Shown piece after piece: positions 1-7,885 of a stretch of DNA of 64,000 nt. Within the stretch, counting starts at the first letter, position 1; each line of letters begins with the position of its first letter. Under the pieces are notes generated by a model. The model was not told where the DNA came from and made no database searches. It saw nothing but the letters and a program-made list of their open reading frames with translations. The stretch comes from VRUE01 sp963725085 (GTDB lineage Bacteria > Actinomycetota > Thermoleophilia > Solirubrobacterales > 70-9). The translations under genes were made by a program, and so were the position numbers. The stretch is from contig CAVRXM010000001.1 of assembly GCA_963725085.1 (NCBI GenBank), forward strand, positions 186,001-250,000, written 5' to 3'.

Positions 1-98
1 ACACGGTCAGAATCGAGATCGACGGGATCGGCGAGCTCCGCAACGACGTGATCGCCGAGCCGGACGGCTTCGTCGTCGCCGACGACCCACCGGTCTGA
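1..98 (+). CDS. C-terminal end of a fumarylacetoacetate-hydrolase family protein (partial)
   Basis: An open frame runs in from the left edge (codons from base 3) to a TGA at 96-98, giving about 31 residues. The tail reads IEIDGIGELRNDV, which matches the closing beta-strand region of FAH-family hydrolases/isomerases (EIEGIGxLRN), enzymes that act on 2-oxo or acylpyruvate substrates. The catalytic metal-binding part lies outside the window, so the substrate cannot be judged. The next gene starts 4 bp downstream on the same strand and is probably co-transcribed. Confidence 0.6.
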   Translation, partial: TVRIEIDGIGELRNDVIAEPDGFVVADDPPV

Positions 99-101
99 GC
101 C

Positions 102-902
102 ATGGACGAAAGCAGGCGCCGAGCCCACCTCAACCTGATCGACAGCTCGCACCAGCTCTTCGACCTCGACTCGGGCGCCACCGTCGAGACCCACGGCGGC
201 TGCTTCCTCGGCGCCGGCAGCTCCGACAACCCGGCGGTCTCAAACGCCGCGTTCCGCGTCGACGACGCGCTCGACCCGTCCGAGCTGCTGCGGCGGGCGC
301 GGGCGTTCTTCGGCATGCGCGGCCGCGGCTTCAGCCTCTGGACGCGTGGAGACGAGCCCGAGGACCGCGACCTGCTCGAGGTCGCCCTCGCCGAGGGGCT
401 CAGCCCGTTCTTCGAGATGCCGGAGATGGTGATGGTGGGGCGTGCCGAGGAGGTGCCGCTGCCGAATGGGGTCGAGCTCCGCCGCCTCCACGGCGCCGAG
501 GAGGCGGCGGACTACTGGCGGGTCGCGAGGGAGTCCTACGTCAGCATCGGGTTCCCACCCGAGGTGTTCGACCACTACGACGACCACACAGGGCTGATGA
601 CAGACAACACGGTCGCCTTCCTCGCCTACCGAGGCGCCGCCCCGGTCGCGATCGCGATGACGATCGTCAACAACGGCGTCGCCGGGATCTACTGGGTCGG
701 CACCACCGAGAGGGCCCGCGGCCAGGGCCTCGGCCGGGCTCTGACCGCGGCGGCGGTCAACGCCGGCCTCGACCTCGGCGCCGATCTGGCCTCACTGCAG
801 GCCTCGCCGATGGGAGAGCCGATCTACCGGGCGATGGGCTTCGAGAAGATCTTCGATTACAGGCTGCTGATGGCTGCGCCACCGGAGGAGACGAGGCGAT
901 GA
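102..902 (+). CDS. GNAT-family N-acetyltransferase
   Basis: This 266-residue protein has a C-terminal GNAT fold, roughly residues 125-255. The acetyl-CoA pyrophosphate loop is visible as RARGQGLGRAL near residue 205, after the beta4 strand AGIYWVGT, and it is followed by ASPMGEPIYRAMGFEKI, the usual alpha4/beta6 end (Y-R-x-M-G-F). The N-terminal ~115 residues are divergent and may bind the acceptor. The acceptor is unknown. It sits 4 bp after the FAH-family gene, and its stop codon overlaps the start of a VOC gene remnant (ATGA), which suggests a small operon. Confidence 0.75.
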   Translation: MDESRRRAHLNLIDSSHQLFDLDSGATVETHGGCFLGAGSSDNPAVSNAAFRVDDALDPSELLRRARAFFGMRGRGFSLWTRGDEPEDRDLLEVALAEGLSPFFEMPEMVMVGRAEEVPLPNGVELRRLHGAEEAADYWRVARESYVSIGFPPEVFDHYDDHTGLMTDNTVAFLAYRGAAPVAIAMTIVNNGVAGIYWVGTTERARGQGLGRALTAAAVNAGLDLGADLASLQASPMGEPIYRAMGFEKIFDYRLLMAAPPEETRR

Positions 903-1029
903 GGCAACGCCTCACCCTGATCACCTCGGGGTCTCCGATCTCGCCCGGGCGCGGGCCTTCTACGAAGCTCTCGGCTGGACGCTGACGGCCGCTACGGACC
1001 AAGTCGGAACGGCGGGTACTGGTCGGTGA
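899..1029 (+). pseudogene. Truncated VOC (glyoxalase/bleomycin-resistance) family remnant
   Basis: ATG at 899 overlaps the stop of the GNAT gene. The first codons give MRQRLTLIT. After a one-base loss near 924-927 the frame continues as LGVSDLARARAFYEALGWT, the classic first beta-alpha unit of VOC proteins. The similarity stops there, the frame closes at 1027-1029, and the convergent DUF4389 gene occupies the DNA beyond. About 100 residues of a normal VOC domain are missing, so this is a true truncation and not just a base-call error. Confidence 0.6.
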
Positions 1030-1621
1030 CCAGCGTGAAGGCGTACCCGATCACCCTGTTGTGCCAGCGGTAGACGCCTTCGACGAAATTGAAGGCGCCG
1101 CGCGGATACCGCCCGGTGAAGAGGATCGCGAACCAGGCGAAGATGACGACGAAGAAGGCGCCGATGTAGAGGAAGAAGAGGACGACGTAGTGGGGGATCG
1201 CCAGCAGCCACTTGACCAGCGGCATGCCCCGTTGCAGCTCGGTCTCGGCGTCCGGGTAGGGGAAGTCGAGATGGACCGCCTGTTGCTCGTCGGTCGAGGG
1301 ATAGGTGTCGTCCATCAGCGTCAGGTAGACGCCGATCCGATTCCCGAACCGCAGCAGTTCGAGGTTCCAGTCGAACCACCAGCGCGGGTATTTCTTGCGG
1401 AAGAGGAGCATCAGGACGACCGGGATCGTCAGCAGCCCGACGCCTCCCGCGGCCCAGCTGTATTCGGTGCCCCCGGCCGAGTAGGAGCTTCCGCCGGCGA
1501 GCATCGAGGCGATGATCGCGATCGGGATCACGGTGAAGATTCGGAAGAACGTCGTCAGCCGGTTCAGCTGCCGGTCCGGGTAGTCGACGGAGAACGTGAC
1601 TGGGTACGCCGAGGGCTCCAT
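992..1621 (-). CDS. DUF4389 integral membrane protein
   Basis: This 209-residue protein starts at ATG 1621, chosen because GGAAAAGGAGGAGG lies just upstream as a strong ribosome-binding site. The upstream in-frame extension looks non-coding. Residues include YPDRQLNRLTTFFRIFTVIP and a hydrophobic first segment, a central AVHLDFPYPDAE region, then a second membrane pair (IPHYVVLFFLYIGAFF, AWFAILFTGRYPRG). The ending WHNRVIGYAFTLVTDQYPPF is typical of DUF4389. Function is unknown; members are small actinobacterial membrane proteins. Its end overlaps the VOC remnant on the other strand. Confidence 0.8.
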   Translation of the reverse strand: MEPSAYPVTFSVDYPDRQLNRLTTFFRIFTVIPIAIIASMLAGGSSYSAGGTEYSWAAGGVGLLTIPVVLMLLFRKKYPRWWFDWNLELLRFGNRIGVYLTLMDDTYPSTDEQQAVHLDFPYPDAETELQRGMPLVKWLLAIPHYVVLFFLYIGAFFVVIFAWFAILFTGRYPRGAFNFVEGVYRWHNRVIGYAFTLVTDQYPPFRLGP

Positions 1622-1785
1622 GCTGGCCTCCTCCTTTTCCCTGCGGGAGTGGACGAATCCGCATCGTGGCGCACCGATCGGCGGCAACCGCGGGCTCCTG
1701 AGCCCTGACTGGCCGGTCAACCAGGATTGCGCCGTTCCATGTAGCCTCCCCCGACTCACGAATCCAGGAGGGAGAGCGCAATCTG

Positions 1786-2616
1786 ATGGGACTTCTAGAC
1801 GGTAAAGCGGCGATCGTCACCGGGTCGGCCCGGGGTATCGGCCGCGCGACGGCGGAGCTCTTCGCCGCCGAGGGCGCCAAGGTGCTGATCAACGACCTCG
1901 ACGCCGATATCGCCGAGCAGGCCTCGACCGAAATCGACGGCGAGACCGCCGTCCACGCAGGCGACCTGACCAAGCCCGACGCCGCCGACCAGCTGGTCGC
2001 CGCCGGGGTCGAGGCCTTCGGCGCGGTCGACATCGTCGTCAACAACGCCGGCTACACCTGGGACGGCGTAGTCCACCGGATGACCGACGAGCAGTTCCAG
2101 GCGATGCTCGACATCCACACGATCGTCCCGTTCCGGATCACGAGGGCGCTCGCCCCGCACTGGCGCGAGGCCGCAAAGGCCGAGCGCGGCGAGGGCAAGG
2201 AGGTCTTCCGCAAGATCGTCAACGTCTCCTCGATCTCGGGGACGATGGGCAACGCCGGCCAGGCCAATTACTCGGCGGCCAAGGCCGGGGTCGTCGGCCT
2301 GACCAAAACGCTCGCCAAGGAGTGGGGCCAGTTCAAGGTCAACGTCAACGCCGTCGCCTTCGGGTTCGTCGAGACGCGGCTCACCGCGGCCAAGGAGGCC
2401 GGTGGCGAGATGACCTCGCCGTCGGGCGAGAAAATCGAGCTCGGGATCCCCGAGCAGATGCGCTCGATGGCCTCGGCGATCATCCCGCTCGGCCGCCCGG
2501 CCCAGCCCGAGGAGGCGGCCGGCCCGGTCCTCTTCCTCTGCTCCGGGCACGCGAACTACGTCCACGGCCAGATCCTCAACGTCACCGGTGGGCAGTTCGG
2601 GGGGATGTACACCTGA
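1786..2616 (+). CDS. Short-chain dehydrogenase/reductase (FabG-like)
   Basis: This 276-residue classical SDR has the NAD(P) motif TGSARGIGRA at residues 12-21, NNAG near 86, the catalytic Ser in SSISG and the catalytic YSAAK near 163. It ends with the expected C-terminal LNVTGGQFGG substrate/tetramer region. It is most similar in layout to 3-oxoacyl-ACP/CoA reductases, but the exact acyl substrate cannot be read. The start is supported by AGGAGGG about 12 bases upstream. The stop overlaps the next gene, a DDN-like reductase, so the two are probably translated together. Confidence 0.85.
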   Translation: MGLLDGKAAIVTGSARGIGRATAELFAAEGAKVLINDLDADIAEQASTEIDGETAVHAGDLTKPDAADQLVAAGVEAFGAVDIVVNNAGYTWDGVVHRMTDEQFQAMLDIHTIVPFRITRALAPHWREAAKAERGEGKEVFRKIVNVSSISGTMGNAGQANYSAAKAGVVGLTKTLAKEWGQFKVNVNAVAFGFVETRLTAAKEAGGEMTSPSGEKIELGIPEQMRSMASAIIPLGRPAQPEEAAGPVLFLCSGHANYVHGQILNVTGGQFGGMYT

Positions 2617-3101
2617 GCAGGGCGGCGACAGAGGGCAGGTCGCGGGTCCGATACCTCGACATCGCGGACCGGACCTGGCCTGTCCTCCGCCGCCTCGCCG
2701 GTGTCCACACCCTGCTCTACAGGGTCACCGGCGGCCGCTTCGGTCTGAACGTTCCCGGTGGCCCCGGGCGGATGCTGCTGCTCGACCACGTCGGGGCGAA
2801 GAGCGGCACCAGGCGGACCTGCCCCCTGCTCTACATCCGCGACGGCGGCAACGTCGTGGTCATCGCCTCCAAAGGCGGCTATCCGCAGAACCCCGCCTGG
2901 TACCACAACCTGATGGCCAATCCCGACACCGCGGTCCAGATCGGGAGCGAGACGCGCCAGGTCCACGCCCGCCTCGCGACGCCGGAGGAGCGCGAGCGGC
3001 TCTGGCCCGAGGCGGTCAGGGTCTGGAGCGGCTACGCCGACTACCAGGCGCGCAGCAAGGGTCGCGAGATCCCGATGGTCGTCCTCGAGCCCCGCGCCTA
3101 G
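2613..3101 (+). CDS. Deazaflavin (F420)-dependent nitroreductase-family protein (DDN-like)
   Basis: The protein is about 162 residues. Motifs VGAKSGTRRTCPLLYIRDGG and ASKGGYPQNPAWYHNLMANP are hallmarks of the DDN/Rv3547 split-barrel family, which binds coenzyme F420 and reduces enones, quinones or nitro compounds. No ATG or GTG lies at the expected start; the only plausible start is CTG at 2613, which overlaps the SDR stop (CTGA). A miscalled GTG is also possible. It ends in a 4-bp CTAG overlap with the convergent SDR gene. Family assignment is firm, substrate unknown. Confidence 0.75.
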   Translation: MSRAATEGRSRVRYLDIADRTWPVLRRLAGVHTLLYRVTGGRFGLNVPGGPGRMLLLDHVGAKSGTRRTCPLLYIRDGGNVVVIASKGGYPQNPAWYHNLMANPDTAVQIGSETRQVHARLATPEERERLWPEAVRVWSGYADYQARSKGREIPMVVLEPRA

Positions 3102-3955
3102 GCCTTCGGGCGCCGCTCCTCCGCGACCGGCTCGCCGCCCTCGCCGGCGATCGCGTCGGGGGGCCACGGCCCGGCCCAGTTGTCGCGGGCGCCGTCGATC
3201 GTGATCGTCGTCCCCGAGATGAAGTCGCCGGCCGGCGAGGCGAGGTAGGCGACGAGCCAGGCGAGCTCCTCGGCGCGGCCGGCGCGCCCGATCGGGATCG
3301 AGCGCTCGAGGTTGTCGACGACCACCTTCGGATACTTCGTCAGCAGCGTCTCGGTCGCGAATTGGCCGGCGGCCAGCGCGCAGGTGGTGATCCCGAACCG
3401 GGCCCACTCGACCGCCAGCGTCCGCATCATGTTCTCGACCGCCGCCCGGGCCGCGCCGGAGTGGACCATGCCCGGCATCCCGTGGTGCGGGGAGAGGGTG
3501 ACGCTGAGGACCTTGCCGCCGCCCTGGGGGATGAACGCCTTCGTCGCCGCGGCATGGGTCATCAGCCATGTCCCCTGAACGTTCAGCTCGGTGACGGTGT
3601 GGAAGCCCTTCGGGCTGATCGCCTCGGCCGGGCTGAGGAACTGGCCTCCGGCGTTGTTGACGAGAACGTCGAGCCTCCCGTGCCGCTCGAGCACGCCGTC
3701 GATCAGCCGCTCGACCGCCTCCTCGTCGCGGATGTCCATCGCCTCGTGCTCGAAGCTCCCCGCCAGCTCCTCGGCGAGGGTCGCCGTCTCCTCCAACGGC
3801 TCCTCACGACGGCCGCACCCGACAACCGTCGCGCCGAGCCGCGCCAGCTCCAGGGCGCTCTCGCGGCCGAGCCCGCTGCCCGAGCCCGACACAAGGCAAA
3901 CCTGGCCCTCGAGCAGGCCGTCCCTGAATATGCGCGAATAAGCGCTCCCAACCAT
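3098..3955 (-). CDS. SDR family oxidoreductase, peroxisomal trans-2-enoyl-CoA-reductase-like
   Basis: This 285-residue SDR has SGSGSGLG at the cofactor site, NNAGG near residue 100 and a C-terminal TITIDGARD. The usual YxxxK active site is replaced by HSGAARAAVENM, so Tyr and Lys become Ser and Arg. I recall the same HSGAARA pattern in the PECR branch of enoyl-CoA reductases, which argues for a working enoyl-CoA reductase and not a dead SDR. A TAGGCT box lies 8 bases before ATG 3955, fitting a leaderless transcript. It diverges from the MBL hydrolase. Confidence 0.75.
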   Translation of the reverse strand: MVGSAYSRIFRDGLLEGQVCLVSGSGSGLGRESALELARLGATVVGCGRREEPLEETATLAEELAGSFEHEAMDIRDEEAVERLIDGVLERHGRLDVLVNNAGGQFLSPAEAISPKGFHTVTELNVQGTWLMTHAAATKAFIPQGGGKVLSVTLSPHHGMPGMVHSGAARAAVENMMRTLAVEWARFGITTCALAAGQFATETLLTKYPKVVVDNLERSIPIGRAGRAEELAWLVAYLASPAGDFISGTTITIDGARDNWAGPWPPDAIAGEGGEPVAEERRPKA

Positions 3956-3963
3956 CGATCCTC

Positions 3964-3969
3964 AGCCTA
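3964..3969 (-). promoter_or_regulatory. -10 box of a leaderless promoter for the enoyl-CoA-reductase-like SDR
   Basis: On the minus strand TAGGCT is followed by 8 bases and then ATG 3955. The spacing puts the transcription start at or within two bases of the start codon. No Shine-Dalgarno sequence is present. Confidence 0.45.
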
Positions 3970-3990
3970 TAGACGGGATCGCCACGAGTA

Positions 3991-4916
3991 ATGTCCGCCT
4001 CGATGAAGGTCCAGGTGGAGGCAAAACCGCTGCACGAGCCGCTTTCCGGTGGCACCGCAGGCGCGACCGTGACCGTCGAGCCGATCGTCACCGGCACGGT
4101 CCACTTCCCGCGCGCGCTGATGGAAAGCCCCGGCGGCCGTTTCCTGACCCCGCAGGCTCGGCTGGGCGCTGTTGACCGGCAAGGAAGCGGTCGAGGTCCC
4201 GGTCCCCGTCTTCCTCATCCGCCACCCGAGCGCCGGCGCGATCCTCGTCGACACCGGCCTCCACCCCTCGATCGCGACCGAACGCAGAAGAGAACTTCGG
4301 CCGCCTCCCCACTCGACTCTGCAGGCCCTCGGTCGAGCCGGACGGCGACGCCCCGGCCCAGCTCCGCAAGCGCGGGCTCGACCCGGGCGAGATCCCGATC
4401 GTGATCATGACCCACCTCCACATCGACCACACCTCGGCGATCTCGGAGTTCCCCAACTCGACGTTCGTGGTCAGCGAGGTCGAGTGGCAGGAGGCCACCC
4501 AGGGGAAGCGGCCGACGATCAACGGCTACCGTCGCATCCATCTCGACTTCGCCTTCGACTACCGCACCGTCGACTTCGACCGCGGCGGAATCGACTCCTA
4601 CGCGACGTTCGGCCGCACCTTCGACCTCTTCGGCGACGGCTCGATCAGGCTCGCCTACACCCCGGGCCACACGGCGGGCCACATGTCGGTCATCGCCCAC
4701 CTCAGGGACAGGGACTTCGTGATCGGCGGCGACGCCTCCTACATGTTCGCCCAGCTCGAGGGCGAGGCCCCGCTGGCCCCGCGCCCGGTCGACGCCCACA
4801 ACTACCGGCGCTCGCTGCAGGAGGTCAAGCTGTTCCGCCGCGAGTTCCCGGCGGCGATCGTCACCCCCGGGCACGACACGGAGTTCTACGACCGCCTCGA
4901 GGCTCGTTACGAGTAG
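3991..4916 (+). CDS. Metallo-beta-lactamase-fold hydrolase, lactonase-like (frameshifted)
   Basis: Read across shifts near 4155 and 4285-4325, the product is about 300 residues. The zinc motif THLHIDHTS (HxHxDH) near codon 140, the second histidine in TPGHTAGH, the aspartate in IGGDASYMF and the last histidine in TPGHDTEF make a complete binuclear zinc site. The order and the early VFLIRHPSAGAILVDTGLHP strand resemble N-acyl homoserine lactonases and related MBL esterases. The shifts are single-base and probably assembly errors. The 3' end overlaps the convergent plsC by 10 bp. Confidence 0.75.
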
Positions 4917-5674
4917 TTGGTCTCGCCCGGCTCGGGGGTGACACCCTCGTGGAGGGTGCGGATCACGTTGCCACGCCCCTGCGCCTCGAGCCGCGTGTAC
5001 ATCGCCCGGACCCGATCGAAGATCTCGGTCGCGGCTTCGAGCTGGCGCTCACGGCCGGGAGACTCCTCGACCGGGAACGAGAGCGGCTCGCCGAACTGAA
5101 CCGTGACCTTCGGGAACCGAAAGCGCTTCCAACGACGCACCGACGCCGATCCGTGGATCGCGACCGGCACGACCGGAGCGCCGGACTCGAGCGCCAGCCT
5201 GCCGACGCCCGGTTTCGGTTCGCCGAGCTCGCCGCTGCGCGAGCGGCCGCCCTCGGCATAGATCAGCAGCATCCCGTCCTGGCCGAGGACGGTGTACGCG
5301 GTCTTGAATGCCTCTTCGTCGCGGTGGCCGCGGCGGACCGGGATGACGCCGCCGTGCTTGAAGATGTAGTTGAGGACCGGGTTGCCGAACAGCTGCGATT
5401 TGGCCATGAACCGGATCTGGCGCCGCAGGTAGAGGCCGGTGAAGAAGTGGTCCATCTGGCTGAAGTGGTTGGGGGCGAGGATCAGCGGGCCCGACTTCGG
5501 CACGTTCTTCACACCGATCGCGCGGGTGCGGTAGATCAGCAGCGTCGGCAGCGAGACGATGGCGCGGACGAGCGGGTAGGTCCAGCCGACCCCGCGGCGG
5601 GCGGCGGCGTGGAACTGGTCGAAGTACGACGCCGGGCGTTCGTCCTTGTAGACCTGTGGCTTGATGTCGGGCAT
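4907..5674 (-). CDS. plsC: 1-acyl-sn-glycerol-3-phosphate acyltransferase family protein
   Basis: This 255-residue protein shows the PlsC motifs in order: NHFSQMDHFF (HX4D catalytic motif, near residue 73), GVIPVRRG (motif II), YAEGGRSRSGEL (motif III, EGxRS) and VPVAIHG (motif IV). It transfers an acyl chain to lysophosphatidate in the membrane during phospholipid synthesis. A glycerol kinase gene lies just upstream on the same strand, which fits glycerolipid supply. The length and motif spacing are normal. Confidence 0.85.
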   Translation of the reverse strand: MPDIKPQVYKDERPASYFDQFHAAARRGVGWTYPLVRAIVSLPTLLIYRTRAIGVKNVPKSGPLILAPNHFSQMDHFFTGLYLRRQIRFMAKSQLFGNPVLNYIFKHGGVIPVRRGHRDEEAFKTAYTVLGQDGMLLIYAEGGRSRSGELGEPKPGVGRLALESGAPVVPVAIHGSASVRRWKRFRFPKVTVQFGEPLSFPVEESPGRERQLEAATEIFDRVRAMYTRLEAQGRGNVIRTLHEGVTPEPGETNYS

Positions 5675-5732
5675 GTCAGATGGCGATGGCCGAGCGGCCC
5701 GTCGCCTTGCCTACCCCCTGCCGCGGCGGCGG

Positions 5733-7197
5733 TTACGCGCCCGGGCGCGGCGCGTCCCATCCGCGCGAGCGCTCGACCGCCCGGCGCCAGTCCGCCAGCA
5801 GCGAGCGGCGCCTCCCCTCGTCGATGCGCGGCTCGTAGCGAGCCGCCTCGCGCCAGGTCCGGCAGACGTCGTCCTCGCTCCAGCGCCCGGTCGCGATCCC
5901 GGCCAGGTAGGCGGCCCCGAGCGCCGTCGTCTCGCTCACCTCGGGCACGATCACCGGGGCGCCGAGGACGTCGGCCTGGAACTGCATCAGCCAGCCGTTC
6001 GCCACCGCGCCCCCGTCGGCTTTGAGCTCGGCAAGGCGCTCCCCCGCCGCTGCCTCCTGCGCCCGCACGGCGTCCACCGTCTGGTAGGCGGTCGCCTCGA
6101 GGGCGGCGCGGGCAAAGTGGGCGCGTCCGCTTCCCCGCGTCAGCCCGACGATCGTGCCGCGGGCGTAGGGATCCCAGTGCGGCGACCCGAGGCCGGTCAG
6201 CGCCGGGACGAAGTAGACGCCGTCGTTGCTCTCGAGCGAGGCCGCCAGCTCCTCGGTCTCGGCGGCCTCGGCAATGATCCCGAGCCCGTCCCGGAGCCAC
6301 TGCACGGCGGCTCCGGTGACGAATATCGAGGCCTCGAGGGCGTAGGCGGGCTGCTCACCGGTCTCGCAGGCGACGGTGGAGAGCAAACCCTCGACCGGGC
6401 CGGGAAGCTCGGCGCCGGTGTGGAGGAGGACGAAGCTGCCGGTGCCGTAGGTGTTCTTCGCGCTCCCGGCGCTGTGGCAGGCCTGGCCGAACAACGCCGC
6501 CTGCTGGTCGCCGGCGATCCCGGCGACCGGGACCTCGCCGCCGAACTCGGTCGTCGTGCCGAAGACGTGCGAGGACGGAAGCGGCTCGGGAAGGCGCTCG
6601 GGGTCGACGCCGAGCATCGCGCAGAGCTCCTCGTCCCAGTTGTGGCGGCGGATGTCGAACAGCATCGTCCGCGAGGCGTTGGTGCGGTCGGTGGCGTGAC
6701 GGCCGGTCAGCTTGAACAGGAGCCAGGAGTCGACCGTCCCGAACACGGCCCTCCCGGCCCCCTCGACGTTCCGCAGCAGCCACTCGATCTTGGTCCCCGA
6801 GAAGTAGGGGTCGAGGACGAGTCCGGTCCGCTCGCGAACGAGCTCCTCGCGGCCCTCGGCGCGGAGCTCCTCGCAGCGCTCGGCGGTGCGGCGGTCCTGC
6901 CAGACGAGCGCCCGGTGAACCGGCTCGCCGCTGTCGGGGTCCCAGGCGACGACCGTCTCGCGCTGGTTGGTGATGCCGATCGCCCTCGAGTGAGGCTCCG
7001 TCGATGCCGGCATCCGCGATCGCCTCCGACGCGACTCGCCTCGTCGTCTCCCAGATCTCGGTCGCATCGTGCTCGACCCATCCGGGCCGCGGGAAATGCT
7101 GCTCGAACTCCGAGTACGCCCGGCCCGCGATCCGCGCCTCGTCGTCGAAGACGAGGCAGGTCGTGCCGGTCGTGCCCTGGTCGATCGCGAGGATCAC
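5733..7197 (-). CDS. glpK: Glycerol kinase (one frameshift)
   Basis: The start MILAIDQGTTGTTCLVFD carries the FGGY-kinase phosphate-1 motif. After a shift near 6995-7000 the frame continues with ITNQRETVVAWD, WQDRRTA, GTVDSWLLFKLTG, DRTNASRTMLFDI, YGTGSF and FVPALTGLGSPHWDP, all diagnostic of GlpK. It phosphorylates glycerol to glycerol 3-phosphate. The shift is explained by one extra G in a GGG run, so the gene is probably intact in the cell. The full length of about 487 residues is slightly short of E. coli GlpK. plsC follows 58 bp downstream. Confidence 0.85.
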
Positions 7198-7209
7198 GCG
7201 CCGGGCAGG

Positions 7210-7791
7210 CTATCCGGCGTCGACCTGGGCTCCGCGGACGATTGTCAGTAGCGCCGCGGCGAGGCCGGCCGGGTCTTCTTCTCCGGTTCCGAGCCGGCGC
7301 AGCCCCAACCCATACATCAGTGCCACGATCGATCGCGCCTGAGCCTTCGCGTTGGGAACCTGGAGCGCCTCGAGCGCTGCCTCGGCGACGTCTTCATATG
7401 CGACGAAACAGCGCTGTGACGCATCGCGCAGCTCCGGGTCGCGGGCCGCCTGCAGGTGAAGCTCGAACTCGGCGAGCTCCTGGATCCTGCGGCCGGTTTC
7501 GCGGACCACCTGCTCGACCGCGACCGCGACCTGCTCGATGCTGGGACGGTTCCGGCGCAGTTCGGCGGCGATCCCCTCGAGCCGGACGACCTCTTCGCCG
7601 ACCATCAGCATCAGGCTCTCGCGCAGCAGGTCGAGCTGGCTGTCGAAGTGGTAGGTGAGCGAGCCGAGCGAGACCTCGGCCGCCTCGGCGACCCGCCGGT
7701 TCGTGACCGCCGCGATCCCCTCGCGCCCGATCAGGTCGAGCGTCGTGCGGAGGATCCGCTCACGGGTGTCGGTGACGGTGACGGTTGCCAT
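7210..7791 (-). CDS. TetR-family transcriptional regulator
   Basis: This 193-residue protein has an N-terminal TetR helix-turn-helix (residues ~7-55: RERILRTTLDLIGREGIAAV, then VSLGSLTYHF at the recognition helix). The C-terminal half is a helical ligand-binding domain with no recognised effector signature. It is divergent from the amidase gene. A 16-bp perfect palindrome lies between the two starts, which suggests it represses itself and/or the amidase. Confidence 0.8.
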   Translation of the reverse strand: MATVTVTDTRERILRTTLDLIGREGIAAVTNRRVAEAAEVSLGSLTYHFDSQLDLLRESLMLMVGEEVVRLEGIAAELRRNRPSIEQVAVAVEQVVRETGRRIQELAEFELHLQAARDPELRDASQRCFVAYEDVAEAALEALQVPNAKAQARSIVALMYGLGLRRLGTGEEDPAGLAAALLTIVRGAQVDAG

Positions 7792-7848
7792 CTAAAGGCC
7801 TCTGTCCTTCCCACTCATGGCTGCCACCCTACCCGTTGGTCGCCTATT

Positions 7849-7864
7849 GTTCGTTCGAACGAAC
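7849..7864. promoter_or_regulatory. Perfect 16-bp palindrome, probable TetR operator
   Basis: GTTCGTTCGAACGAAC is perfectly self-complementary. It sits in the 94-bp gap between the divergent tetR-like gene (start 7791) and the amidase (start 7886), 22 bp before the amidase ATG. Size and placement fit a TetR-family operator. Binding is inferred, not shown. Confidence 0.55.
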
Positions 7865-7885
7865 TGCAAGGAAGGGGAATCCGAT

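Noticed and set aside
5675..5732. Regulatory element between glpK and plsC
   Set aside because: Only 58 bp with no repeat, promoter box or terminator that I could support.
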